The notes beneath the pieces were generated by a model, which saw only the letters and a list, made by a program, of their open reading frames with translations, did not search any database and was not told the DNA's origin. Positions 53,614 through 62,855 of a stretch of DNA of 64,000 bases are shown here, in pieces. The position numbers were made by a program, and so were the translations under genes. Each line of letters begins with the position of its first letter. The first letter of the stretch is position 1. Origin of the DNA: Mariniblastus fucicola (GTDB taxonomy: Bacteria > Planctomycetota > Planctomycetia > Pirellulales > Pirellulaceae); the NCBI RefSeq assembly GCF_008087665.1, contig NZ_CP042912.1, forward strand, positions 1,922,001 to 1,986,000, written 5' to 3'.

Positions 53614-54114
53614 CAGATTCCTCCTCGCAATCCCGCACTGACATCGTTCGCTTTCCGAAAGGCGACCAAAGCAGCCATCGGCTGGGTCATCAAACTGAAT
53701 GGCAGTGGTATTGTTGAGCGTTTGCAAAAAACCGAATATCCTGGAAATGGATTCGATCGATGACCGCTCGGAGGATGACATGCATAGAACGACGACGCTT
53801 TTCGCATCATCACTTTCAGCGAGTTTCCCCCCTCGCGGGATCAGTGAATGAACCCACCTACCTTTTCGGCAACGTTGGCTCGAACCGGTGACAATATTTC
53901 CGATTTTGCTGATCTTCTGGAAAATTCAACTGGCCAAAACCGTGCTTTGCTAGCGAGCCGTGAGAAGCTGTATCGGACAGGGGATGTTTTCCGGCAAAAG
54001 CCATTTTCAAACCCGTCAACCGTCCGGAAACAGTCGTGATTTTCACGTTTCGCGGCGAAGTGGCGAGCACGCTCTGGCGTCACTACAATCAAGGGATATG
54101 AACCGGAGACTGAA
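53614..54114. other. Divergent intergenic region with no recognisable feature
   Basis: This 501-bp stretch lies between the minus-strand BON gene and the plus-strand propeller gene. Short open frames are present but show no domain, signal peptide or Shine-Dalgarno that would support a gene. It probably holds both promoters; none was identified with confidence. Confidence 0.3.
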
Positions 54115-55368
54115 ATGAGAATTGTGACCCTGATTCTGCTGAGCTGTTGTTTGCTTCCCCGAGCAGGATTCGGTCAAACAATTCGGTTGGCACTTGGTGG
54201 AGCCATCGCTACGCAAGCTCCCTCGAGTTCCGGAGCCTCAATACTTACCGCAGCTGCGGCGGCCGATGAAAACGCGAAGGACGACGAGTCTCCCAAACGC
54301 AAGCCTGGTGAAATTGTCGTCACGACGTTGGTGGAAGGCCTGAACAATCCTTTCTCTGTCACCGTCGAAGATGACTCGAATCGAATCTTCGTCGCCGAAA
54401 GCGGTGCTCAGCGAATCGTCGAAATCAAGGACGGAAAATCGGTCGAAATCGCAGGCGAATTTCCGGTTTCCGAATTTCGCGGATACGCCGCCGGACCGTT
54501 GTCCGTGTTTAGCGCCGGTGAGAACGTTTTGCTGGTCGGTCACGACAACGAGTCGGGCGTGGGATCGCTAACGAGACTTTCCTTGGCGCTGAACTCAGAT
54601 GATCCTGCCAGTGCAGATGCCGCTCGAGCAACGGTTTCCATCGAGCACAAAACAGACGAAGCGAAACTGAATCAGTTTTCAAATATGACGTTGAAGCATT
54701 CAGTTATCTACACGGTGACGAATGGCGATCCGGCTAATGGATGGATCGCTCTGGCGGAGCTTCAAAGCGGTACGATTACTACTTTGCGTCCTTCGATAGC
54801 GACTGCAAAACTGAGCAGTTGTCCCGGTCCAACTTGTGTGACAGTCAGTCCTGCAGGTGAGTACTTGGTAGCTTCTCAGATGGGCAAACGGGGCGATGCG
54901 AAAGATTCCCGATTGGTGTTCTACACGCTGCAAGGAAAGATGCTGCGGAACTTTAAGGTCGAGCTGAACGATATCGTCGCCCTGGCATACAGCCCGGATC
55001 GAAAGCATCTGTTCGCCATCGACTATAACTTCGCCGACCCGAGCAAAGGTGGGCTGTACAAATTGATTGGGAACGGCGCCGACAAATGCGAAATCAAAAA
55101 GCTACAGCATTTGAGCTATGCGACTTCCATGTCGTTTGACCGCAAAGGCAACCTCTATGTGACCTGTCTCGGCGGGCCTCCTGAGCGTATTGGGGCGGCA
55201 GGCAATGAGTCGAGCGATGAGGCGAAGGATGCTCCAGTTGATGCTGCCAGGGGTTTGACAAAGAAAGTGGCCAAGGGAACGCTGATCAAAATCGAAGGAC
55301 TTGATGATCGCCCCGCTGAGCCGGATGAAACAGTCGAAGGTGCTGAAGGAGAGGACGTTTCCGAGTGA
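54115..55368 (+). CDS. Secreted NHL/SMP-30-like beta-propeller protein
   Basis: A 417-residue protein with a signal peptide (about 1-20). A low-complexity Ala/Ser region (35-60) precedes a propeller built from repeated short strands (FSVTVEDDSNRIFVAES, YSPDRKHLFAIDYNF, SFDRKGNLYVTCLGGP). The C-terminus (about 370-417) is acidic. No catalytic motif is visible. Its stop overlaps the next start (GTGA), so it is coupled to the PSP1-like gene despite their different cellular locations. Confidence 0.75.
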   Translation: MRIVTLILLSCCLLPRAGFGQTIRLALGGAIATQAPSSSGASILTAAAAADENAKDDESPKRKPGEIVVTTLVEGLNNPFSVTVEDDSNRIFVAESGAQRIVEIKDGKSVEIAGEFPVSEFRGYAAGPLSVFSAGENVLLVGHDNESGVGSLTRLSLALNSDDPASADAARATVSIEHKTDEAKLNQFSNMTLKHSVIYTVTNGDPANGWIALAELQSGTITTLRPSIATAKLSSCPGPTCVTVSPAGEYLVASQMGKRGDAKDSRLVFYTLQGKMLRNFKVELNDIVALAYSPDRKHLFAIDYNFADPSKGGLYKLIGNGADKCEIKKLQHLSYATSMSFDRKGNLYVTCLGGPPERIGAAGNESSDEAKDAPVDAARGLTKKVAKGTLIKIEGLDDRPAEPDETVEGAEGEDVSE

Positions 55369-55907
55369 GTGCTGTTCATCTGGTTCAAATTGGGTTGCTG
55401 GGGACGATCGGAAAGTTCGTTGCAGCGGATCGAAACGCCTATGTTCGTGACGTCGAGGTCATTTGCCGGACAGCCCGCGGGCTGGAAGTCGGCCGCGTCA
55501 TTTGCGCCGTCGATTCGGCGGTGGCTGCTGAAGAACATGACGGTGAGTTGTTGCGTCGTGTCGGGCGGGAAGACAGAGCGATCGTAGAACGACTGGATCG
55601 ATTTCGCGATCGGGCCTTTCTGGCGTGTCGCAAGTTGCTGACCGAACGCAATCTTCGGGCGACATTGGTTGATGTGGAACATCTCTTTGATGGCCAATCG
55701 ATCTGGTTTTACTTTTTGGGCGAAGTCAGTCCGGAAGTTGAATCGCTGACCAACGAGCTGGCTGAGGTTTACGAAAGCAAAGTCAAATTTCGCAAGTTCG
55801 CCGAAACGTTGGCTCAAGGTTGCGGACCCGATTGCGGGACGGGATCAAGCTGCGGCGATTGCAGCGGTTGCGCTCTGAGCGGTGGCTGTGGCGTAAAGAA
55901 AAGCTGA
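55365..55907 (+). CDS. PSP1-domain (YaaT/RicT-like) protein with Cys-rich tail
   Basis: A 180-residue protein starting at the GTG at 55365 that overlaps the previous stop. The PSP1 C-terminal domain spans about 25-140 (VICRTARGLEVGRV, RLDRFRDRAFLACRKLL, VDVEHLFDGQSIWFYFLG). The tail (150-180) has eight Cys with Gly (GCGPDC, CGDCSGC, GGCG) and probably binds Zn or Fe-S. In Bacillus, YaaT/RicT works with RicA and RicF, which carry Fe-S clusters, in RNA processing. Whether that applies here is not known. Confidence 0.85.
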   Translation: MSAVHLVQIGLLGTIGKFVAADRNAYVRDVEVICRTARGLEVGRVICAVDSAVAAEEHDGELLRRVGREDRAIVERLDRFRDRAFLACRKLLTERNLRATLVDVEHLFDGQSIWFYFLGEVSPEVESLTNELAEVYESKVKFRKFAETLAQGCGPDCGTGSSCGDCSGCALSGGCGVKKS

Positions 55908-55970
55908 GCTGCGGTTTGGGCAAGCGAGCCGGTGTCATCGACGTTTCAGTCGGTGCACGGCCAAGCTTTC

Positions 55971-56043
55971 GTTTAACGGCAAGCCGCAGGCGACGGTGCC
56001 ATTGACGCCTGATCGCACCGTCGCCTACGGCTTGCCGTTAAAC
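55971..56043. repeat. Long palindrome between convergent genes
   Basis: 29-nt arms (55971-55999 and 56015-56043, one mismatch) with a 15-nt loop; outer sequence GTTTAACGGCAAGCCG. It lies between the PSP1-like gene and the convergent oxidoreductase gene. It resembles the other genic-end palindromes in this window in size and GC content, but its sequence is different. Confidence 0.8.
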
Positions 56044-56083
56044 GATTACATTCAGAACTTCTCCAACAGTTTCCGCAATGCAT

Positions 56084-56109
56084 AAAAAAAGGACGCCGAA
56101 TCGACGTCC
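56084..56109 (-). terminator. Rho-independent terminator of the Gfo/Idh/MocA gene
   Basis: Read on the minus strand, a stem GGACGTCGA/TCGGCGTCC is followed by seven T (complement of 56084-56090). It lies about 26 bp past the stop at 56136. Confidence 0.8.
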
Positions 56110-56135
56110 TTCGAAGCTGAATTCATCGCTCCGTT

Positions 56136-57560
56136 TTACGAAACGTTGATCTCGAAACCTTTACGCTGCTGACGCTCGATAAACGAGTTTGCGAGTGCGT
56201 CATCGCCGAAGTCTTCCGCTTTGGTGTCGTAAACGACTTCACGACCGAGTCGCAACGCCACATTGATCGCGTGGCAGACGTTCATCGCTTTGTGATGCGA
56301 CGCGACGTCTGAACTTGGCGTCTCACGAGACTTGATGCAATCGAAGAAGCAACCCATGTTGTTGCTTTCCGGTCGCTTGCCGCTGGCGTAAAGAGCTCCG
56401 ATTTTGGACTCATCCAGTGGATTCTTTTCCAAATCTTCGACAGGCTTACCCGTCAGTTTTCCACGGTTGACGAAGTAACGTCCCTTCTCGCCCTCAAACA
56501 TGATTCCGTTACCGAAACCATCGGTAACATCGCAAACTCGCATTTCAAGACCGTCATCAAACGTCAGGTCCACCTGGAAGTTGACTGCGGTGTTGAAGCG
56601 ATCGTCGCTCGTTGGCATACCTTTGTCATCCAATGGAACGGGATGGTAAGACGAAACCGGGTTGATCTTGATCTTGCCCGCGTCGTCCCCCAGGCGATCC
56701 AACGCCCACAGGGCGATGTCGATGTGGTGAGCGCCCCAGTCCGTCATCTTGCCGCCCGAGTACTCGTAGAACCAGCGGTAGTATCGATGACCACGACCGA
56801 AGTTGTGGCCTGCTCCCCAACCGGTGACATCCGTCATCGTCGGGGCTTCCCGGTAAGGCTTCACTTCGCATTGTCCCTGCCAAAGATCCCAATTGAGATG
56901 CTTTGGTGGATCAACTTGAGGCAACGCATCGCACTCGCGCGATGGGCCCAGGGCGACCGTGACCTTTTTGCATTTGCCGATTCGGCCTTCCCGCATCATG
57001 GCCGCAGCTTTGACGAAGAGTTGATTGAACTCGTTTCGCTGCTGGGTTCCGACCTGAAAAACGCGACCGGTTTTCTCAAGGACTTTGAGGATCTGCTGGC
57101 CTTCGCGAATCGTCAGCGTCAACGGCTTTTCGCAATAAACGTCTTTGCCAGCCAGCAACGCGTCGATGGCGACCTTGCTGTGCCAATGGTCCACACACCC
57201 GATCACGACGGCATCGATATCTTTGCGGTCGAGAACTTTGCGATAGTCTTCATGTGCACGTGTATCGAGCGGATGGCCAGCCTCGCGGTGAGCATCCATG
57301 ACGACCTGCAACGCGCGGCCAGCTTGCATCGAATCGACGTCCGCAAGTGCAGCACAAGGAGCGTGCTTGAGTGCAGCTTTGCCAAGGTAAGTATGGTAGC
57401 GAATTCCGGTACCAATGAATCCGACAACAGGTTGTTCGTTCGGGCTACGGTATCCGGGTGCCATCGCGTGCGAAGTCAGCGGGTTGCTCATCAGGTAACC
57501 GCCCGCAGCAGTTGCGGCAGAGGCTTTCATGAAGCCACGACGACTGGTTTTGTTTGACAT
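56136..57560 (-). CDS. Tat-exported Gfo/Idh/MocA-family oxidoreductase
   Basis: A 474-residue protein with a twin-arginine signal (SRRGFMKASAATAAGG). The NAD(P) domain has VGFIGTGIRYHTYLGKAA, and the family motif CEKPLTLTIREG contains the catalytic-lysine EKP. The C-terminal beta domain carries GAHHIDIALWALDRLG. Such enzymes interconvert sugars and cyclitols; planctomycetes hold many Tat-exported members. Cofactor loading before export is expected. A clean terminator follows. Confidence 0.93.
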   Translation of the reverse strand: MSNKTSRRGFMKASAATAAGGYLMSNPLTSHAMAPGYRSPNEQPVVGFIGTGIRYHTYLGKAALKHAPCAALADVDSMQAGRALQVVMDAHREAGHPLDTRAHEDYRKVLDRKDIDAVVIGCVDHWHSKVAIDALLAGKDVYCEKPLTLTIREGQQILKVLEKTGRVFQVGTQQRNEFNQLFVKAAAMMREGRIGKCKKVTVALGPSRECDALPQVDPPKHLNWDLWQGQCEVKPYREAPTMTDVTGWGAGHNFGRGHRYYRWFYEYSGGKMTDWGAHHIDIALWALDRLGDDAGKIKINPVSSYHPVPLDDKGMPTSDDRFNTAVNFQVDLTFDDGLEMRVCDVTDGFGNGIMFEGEKGRYFVNRGKLTGKPVEDLEKNPLDESKIGALYASGKRPESNNMGCFFDCIKSRETPSSDVASHHKAMNVCHAINVALRLGREVVYDTKAEDFGDDALANSFIERQQRKGFEINVS

Positions 57561-58012
57561 GAAAGAAATGCTCCGATGTAAAAAAAATGGCGGTGTTAAA
57601 GTCAGGTTCGATTTTAGCAGGAATCGTTTCTGTGGGAACGCGAAAATGCTGTGCGTAAGACCGAATTGATGGTCGGGAACAATGGCATTGAGGTCGGCTT
57701 TCTGAGCGTCATTTTCAGGTTTCTGAGGCCGCTAATGGTGCGTTCTTTTGCGTCAAGCAATCGGAGAGGTGCTTGGAACTTGTGTGTCGGACTGGTCGTT
57801 AGAGGGCTGACTCCTGATTCAGAGTCGCCGCCGGTCCCTGCGTTCGCTGCTGGTTCAAAACTCGTCGCCAGCCTGCTGTAGCTCAAGCCACGACGAAACT
57901 CATCGCGAGCGACTTACGGTAACGGTTTTCCGGTTCAGCGACTTTGAGCATCGAAATCCGGCGACGGTTCTTGCTATATTCGAAGGGTTACTACTTCCCA
58001 AGCTATGGATCG
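57561..58012. other. Divergent intergenic region with no recognisable feature
   Basis: These 452 bp lie between the oxidoreductase gene and the SHD1 gene. A short frame at 57651-57881 has no domain or ribosome-binding site. No hairpin or repeat was recognised. Promoters for both flanking genes are probably here. Confidence 0.3.
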
Positions 58013-60805
58013 ATGATGAAACCCGTCTTCCTTTCGAAAGAACTCTCGCCACCAAACCGACTCCGATTGATTGCTCTGCTGACGCTTGTTTCTCTGTTTA
58101 CATGCGTTTTTCCTGCCGAGCTATCTGCCCAGCGTCGACGCACGCAGAAAGCTTCGAAAACGCCCAAAACCCAGATCGGCGACATCATCTACTTTGAGGA
58201 CGGTATTCGATACGCAGACGGAATTCACGGCCTGATTGTGAACATGAATCGGTCCAGCAAGATTGACCTTGAGATCGTGAATGACGAAGGAGAAATCGAA
58301 GCGATTTGGGTATTGGCGATGGGGAATTTTTCCTGGGAGCTCGTTCATCGGTACGAATCTGAAAAAAAGATGACCGTTAGAACGTGGAAGTCGGAAGACG
58401 GCAAGTTCGAGATTCGGGCCAAGATGGTTCGTGTCGAATCCAAAAAGATCCGGCTGGAGAAAGAGGACGGGAAGTCGATTGCCGTTCCAATCGATCGCTT
58501 GAGCCAAAAGGATCAGGACTACATCGCCAAGAACAGCGACGGTTCCGAAACCGTGAACGAAAATCCATTCGACGTAGCGGACACCGAAGAGTTTCCCGAA
58601 GACGTTGTCATGCTGATGGAGCGTCGACGTGATTTGGTCGATCGCGACATTCGCCATCAAAGACTGGCAAAGCTGTCTCCTGAAATGGCGATCGGAGATA
58701 TTTTGCAGTACGAATCACGACGCAATGGAAGCACCTATGGCATCGTGACCAAGCTTGGATTCTTTAGCGTGGTTGAGTCGATCAATGAGCACGGTGAACT
58801 CGAAGACGACCGTGGTTTTTCAAAGGGAGGACGTTGGACCTATTTTGATCGCCAATTTATCGCCGTCCCGATGCTTGCTCGAACATGGAAATCGGCAAAC
58901 GGAAAATTCAATCTCACCGCGACGCTCGTGGAGGTCGATGGCGACGAGGTTGTCCTGAAGAAAGAGGATGGGAGCACGATGAAGATCGCGCTTTCCAAGC
59001 TGAGCGATTCTGACCAGACCTATGCCGCGAGGGCGAAGAAAAGAATCAATGTCAACAACGACGAGCAACTTGTCGCGGAACGCGAAAGCTACAGTGATGA
59101 TTTGTTGGTGCTGCTTAAACGACGTGCGGAAGTGCTGAAGGATGCCAGCCTGAATTTCGAAATCGCCAGAGATACGTCGCGAATGAAAAGCATCCGGCTT
59201 CGAACCGGTCCGATCAAGCAGTCGGGCTCAGGCGAATCCGTTGGGCTGGCCAACGACTCGTTTTCCCTTCGTTTTCCGCTACGAGCGCCACAAAACGCGA
59301 GGGTCGAGAACGTCTCCTATGCGAAAGCGTCAGGTTTGCTCGCACTGACCGCCGCCAGCTCGTTTCGAGGAAAACCAACATTGGCGATTGTCGACGTCGA
59401 ATCGCGGGAAGTAATCACAAACGAGAACGGCGACGATATTGGACATGAAGGAGAAGTGATCGCGATTTCGCCATCCGGTAAAACGCTACTCATTTCCAGC
59501 AAAGTCGTGTTTGATCGCCAAGTCGAATTGTGGCGTTTCGAAGATGGCGAACTCAGTAAGCACGGAACGGTTTCGTTCGACTCCTTTCAGGCACCGCAGG
59601 CCCATTTAATCAGTGATACGCGAGGAGTCATCCTCAGTACCAGCGGCAACATGACGTTCTTCGACATCACCGATCGCATCAAACCTACGCATCAGCTTTC
59701 GGTAGGCAGGTTTGGAGGGCGCCGCGGTTTTCAGATTGCTGGCGGAGATCAAAACTGTATCTATATTCTCGATGCAGACACCACGAAACTCTACGCGGTC
59801 GATGTTGAAACGAAGACGTGCCTTGGTGGTGTGAACTTCAATCCCAAGGAGAGAAGTTCGATCTTTTCGTTTGCTCAAGTCAATCCTGATGGTAAATCCG
59901 TCGTCTACATGGAACAGTCTCGAATGAGCGTCTACAGTCTCGCGACCGGAAAAGTTGTTTCCGAGAAAGATTTCGATGGATCGATCGTTCCCATCTCCAG
60001 CGGCAGCAACAGCCAGTTTCAATACCTCGGCGACGACCTCATTCTGACCTCCAGTGGAGCGATCTTTGATCTCGATCGAGGACTCGAAATTGGAAACGTC
60101 GATGGAGGATTCAGGTCCAGCGCGAAGTATTTTGCAGACGGGTCCCGGCTTATCGCCGAAGCAAATCAGCACGGTGGCGGTGGTTCGTTTGGAAACGAAA
60201 TCGGTGGCCGCCGCGGAAGTCGACAGGAACGCGTGTCGGCCATCAACTCCATGCGGGAAGATGACGAGTACGAAACGATTCAGACGGAAGTTCGCGTCGA
60301 ACGATTGCCCATAGATAAGATCAATGATTTCGTTGCTAACTTCAAACAGGACGACATCGTAACCTTTGGCAAAGGCGATTCTGTGGAAGTCGTTGTGCGT
60401 ATCGATGGTACGAAGAAGCTGTCCGACGAATTGGCGGACTATATCGAAGACATTATGGCCGGAGACGACATTGATATCGCCCGGAAAAGCGATTTCGTGC
60501 TCGAGCTAACCTACACTGTTGGCAAACGCGAACAGAAAACATTCAACGTGATTGGATTCGGTCCTCGGAGAACCCGAAAGGCATCTCTCATTCCCAAACG
60601 ATGCGCTGCGGTACTGAAGTATCGAGGCGAGACGGTTTGGTCCCAAGTGAGGTCAGCATCGTTGAACGTTGGTAGTGAGGAAGCGCTCGACAACAACATC
60701 AAGCTATCCAAAGAGCTGTCAGCCGAAGCGTTGTTCGATTTCAACTATCCGACCAGCATTCGCAAAGTTCTGCCCAGCCGAAAAGGAAAGTTTCGCTGGG
60801 AGTAG
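58013..60805 (+). CDS. Secreted protein with two SHD1 domains and a propeller-like region
   Basis: About 930 residues from the ATG at 58013 (ATG at 58016 also possible); the longer frame from 57944 uses a TTG. A signal peptide (about 1-42, ending LSAQ) is followed by two SHD1-type repeats. Each has RTWKS..GKF followed by KKEDG.S...I.KLS..DQ.Y: one at about 123-170, the other at about 285-335. The middle (about 420-720) is a WD40-like propeller. The final part is unassigned. SHD1, first described in yeast Sla1, is widespread in planctomycetes and of unknown role there. Confidence 0.8.
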   Translation: MMKPVFLSKELSPPNRLRLIALLTLVSLFTCVFPAELSAQRRRTQKASKTPKTQIGDIIYFEDGIRYADGIHGLIVNMNRSSKIDLEIVNDEGEIEAIWVLAMGNFSWELVHRYESEKKMTVRTWKSEDGKFEIRAKMVRVESKKIRLEKEDGKSIAVPIDRLSQKDQDYIAKNSDGSETVNENPFDVADTEEFPEDVVMLMERRRDLVDRDIRHQRLAKLSPEMAIGDILQYESRRNGSTYGIVTKLGFFSVVESINEHGELEDDRGFSKGGRWTYFDRQFIAVPMLARTWKSANGKFNLTATLVEVDGDEVVLKKEDGSTMKIALSKLSDSDQTYAARAKKRINVNNDEQLVAERESYSDDLLVLLKRRAEVLKDASLNFEIARDTSRMKSIRLRTGPIKQSGSGESVGLANDSFSLRFPLRAPQNARVENVSYAKASGLLALTAASSFRGKPTLAIVDVESREVITNENGDDIGHEGEVIAISPSGKTLLISSKVVFDRQVELWRFEDGELSKHGTVSFDSFQAPQAHLISDTRGVILSTSGNMTFFDITDRIKPTHQLSVGRFGGRRGFQIAGGDQNCIYILDADTTKLYAVDVETKTCLGGVNFNPKERSSIFSFAQVNPDGKSVVYMEQSRMSVYSLATGKVVSEKDFDGSIVPISSGSNSQFQYLGDDLILTSSGAIFDLDRGLEIGNVDGGFRSSAKYFADGSRLIAEANQHGGGGSFGNEIGGRRGSRQERVSAINSMREDDEYETIQTEVRVERLPIDKINDFVANFKQDDIVTFGKGDSVEVVVRIDGTKKLSDELADYIEDIMAGDDIDIARKSDFVLELTYTVGKREQKTFNVIGFGPRRTRKASLIPKRCAAVLKYRGETVWSQVRSASLNVGSEEALDNNIKLSKELSAEALFDFNYPTSIRKVLPSRKGKFRWE

Positions 60806-60854
60806 TCCGTTGCAGTGCGTTCGGCTGTTGAAAACGCCAGATCAGCGCAGTCGG

Positions 60855-61622
60855 CTACGCGTGCTTCTGGCCGAACAGTTGTTTCAATACCAACTGCGGA
60901 AAGATCCATGCATCGCGGGCGTATCGTTTGACCAGCCGTTTTGGCTCGGAGCACATGCGGTGCAGCCATTCGACTCCGGATTGCTGCATCCAGACCGGTG
61001 CCCGTTTCTTCTCTCCAGCAAGGAAGTCGATCGTTGCTCCGACGCACAACGCTGCGGTCGCAGGAATTCGATCGGCGTATTGGCTGACCCAGATCTCCTG
61101 CTTCGGCGCACCCAAGCCCACGATCACGACGTCGGCTTTCGCCTCAGCCAGTTTTTCCAGGATGATCTCTGACTCTTCGGGCTTCTTTTCAAACCCCAGC
61201 GGCGGACTGTAGACGCCAACCGTTTCTACGTTTGGCCATTGCGACTTCATGTTCTCTGCCGCGCGAGCACCGACGCCTTCGGCTGCCCCGAGCAAAAACA
61301 CACGCAGCGTGCCGTTCCGGTTGAAGCTGTCAAATAGTTGCGGCACCAACTCGGAACCTGCCACACGTTCAGGCAATCGTTTACCGCTGAGCATCGAAGT
61401 CCACACGATTGGATGGCCGTCGGCAAGAACCATGTCGGCGCCTTCATAGGCCTCACGCAGCAACGCGTTTTCCTGAAACAGCACCGCGTGATCGACATTT
61501 GGCGTCACGACGTACTTGCATCCGGAATTGTCGCCTTCGATCCAATTCCTTAATCGATCGACGGCGCCTGACATGTCGAGGACGTCGATGTTGATTCCAA
61601 ATAGCTGAGTTTTGTTCATCAT
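60855..61622 (-). CDS. WecG/TagA/CpsF-family glycosyltransferase
   Basis: A 255-residue protein of the GT26 family. Signature sequences: TPNVDHAVL (with the conserved Asp), VLADGHPIVW, FLLGAAEGV and VIVGLGAPKQEIW near the C-terminus. GT26 enzymes add N-acetyl-mannosamine-type sugars to lipid-linked intermediates in cell-wall or exopolysaccharide synthesis. The start could be either of two adjacent ATGs (61622 or 61619). It is divergent from a deacetylase-GT4 pair, so the locus probably makes a surface polysaccharide. Confidence 0.93.
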   Translation of the reverse strand: MMNKTQLFGINIDVLDMSGAVDRLRNWIEGDNSGCKYVVTPNVDHAVLFQENALLREAYEGADMVLADGHPIVWTSMLSGKRLPERVAGSELVPQLFDSFNRNGTLRVFLLGAAEGVGARAAENMKSQWPNVETVGVYSPPLGFEKKPEESEIILEKLAEAKADVVIVGLGAPKQEIWVSQYADRIPATAALCVGATIDFLAGEKKRAPVWMQQSGVEWLHRMCSEPKRLVKRYARDAWIFPQLVLKQLFGQKHA

Positions 61623-61862
61623 GGCGGGTGAGTTTTTGAGGTTGGAGCTTTCTCAAAAGTTATGTCACCGTTGGCCACGGTCATCCGCGTTCCCGGTCGA
61701 CAGCTGGAAAGAGACGGCGTCTGTTCTGATTGTCCCGATTGTGCGTTTTGAATCGCTGACGCCTCTCTCGTTGCGTTCAGTTCGGAAGATTGAAGTCGAC
61801 TATGCACAGTCATGTTCAACAATTCAGCACCGAAACGTTGAACTGCATCGTGGCAGCGAATC

Positions 61863-62855
61863 TTGAGCCAAATCCTTTCCATTCTTACTGACCTGTACCG
61901 CATCGGAAGCTCTCCGTGGCGTTCGGTTCACTTGCGCAAACTGAAAGCCTGTGGCAAAGTTCCGGTATTCGTTCTTTTCTATCATCGCGTCGCCGAATCG
62001 CATCCCAATCCGTGGTCGATGGACTTTGCGACTTTCAAAAGCCAGATTCGCTGGATGCAGGAAAGCTTCGACCTGATTTCCATGAGCGAAGTCCAGCAAC
62101 GGATTGAAAGTGGCTTCAACGATCGGCCTGCCGTCGCGATATCTTTTGACGATGGCTATTCCGAGAATTGCGAAGAAGCCCTGCCGTTTCTGATTTCTGA
62201 AAACATTCCGGTGACTTACTTTGTGACGGCGCATCACACGCGCGAGCAAACGCCCTTCCCTCACGACACGGAACGCGGAGCGCCGTTGCCTACCAATTCA
62301 GTGGAGTCACTTCGAGCTTTGTCCAACGCCGGAGTCGAAATTGGTGCTCACACGCGAACGCATTTGAATCTTGGATCGACTGAAGATCCACATGTGATCT
62401 ATGACGAAGTCGTGACCGCGACGCACGAAATCGAAGACATGATCGGCAAAAAGATCAACTACTTTGCGTTTCCATTTGGCCAATACGACGATCTGAGAGC
62501 CAGCGTTTTTCACTTGCTCAAAGAACACGGCTTCAAAGGGGTCTGTTCTGCGTACGGCGGTTGGAATGACATCGGGGGAGACTCCTTTCATATCCAGCGC
62601 ATCCACGGCGACCCCAAGTTCTCAAGAATGCGAAACTGGTTGACGTTTGATCCGCGAATTGCAGCCGTCAAACGATTCGACTATTTGCCAGACACGCCTG
62701 ATTTCGATTGGGCAAAGTGGCGGCGCGACAATGAACCGCGCCTTGTCTCACAACGACTTTCCTTCCTAAACTCGGCGACCGATCCTTCGGCAATCGAAGA
62801 GCCTGATTCTTCTGATTCCCTGCCACAGCAAGCCACAACTCGAGTCCAAAAATGA
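61863..62855 (+). CDS. Polysaccharide deacetylase (NodB/CE4 family)
   Basis: 330 residues from a TTG at 61863; no suitable ATG exists before the domain. The CE4 fold spans about 35-250: VFVLFYHRV, AISFDDGYSEN (Asp-Asp metal site), GAHTRTHLNL (His/His metal ligands) and FAFPFGQYDDL. It removes N- or O-acetyl groups from a polysaccharide. No signal peptide is present, so it may act on cytoplasmic lipid-linked intermediates, as in some exopolysaccharide loci. The next gene's ATG overlaps its stop (ATGA). Confidence 0.9.
   Translation: MSQILSILTDLYRIGSSPWRSVHLRKLKACGKVPVFVLFYHRVAESHPNPWSMDFATFKSQIRWMQESFDLISMSEVQQRIESGFNDRPAVAISFDDGYSENCEEALPFLISENIPVTYFVTAHHTREQTPFPHDTERGAPLPTNSVESLRALSNAGVEIGAHTRTHLNLGSTEDPHVIYDEVVTATHEIEDMIGKKINYFAFPFGQYDDLRASVFHLLKEHGFKGVCSAYGGWNDIGGDSFHIQRIHGDPKFSRMRNWLTFDPRIAAVKRFDYLPDTPDFDWAKWRRDNEPRLVSQRLSFLNSATDPSAIEEPDSSDSLPQQATTRVQK

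Noticed and set aside
53848-54039. Small gene between the BON gene and the propeller gene
   Set aside because: A 63-codon frame without ribosome-binding site, domain or signal peptide; the opposite strand is equally open.
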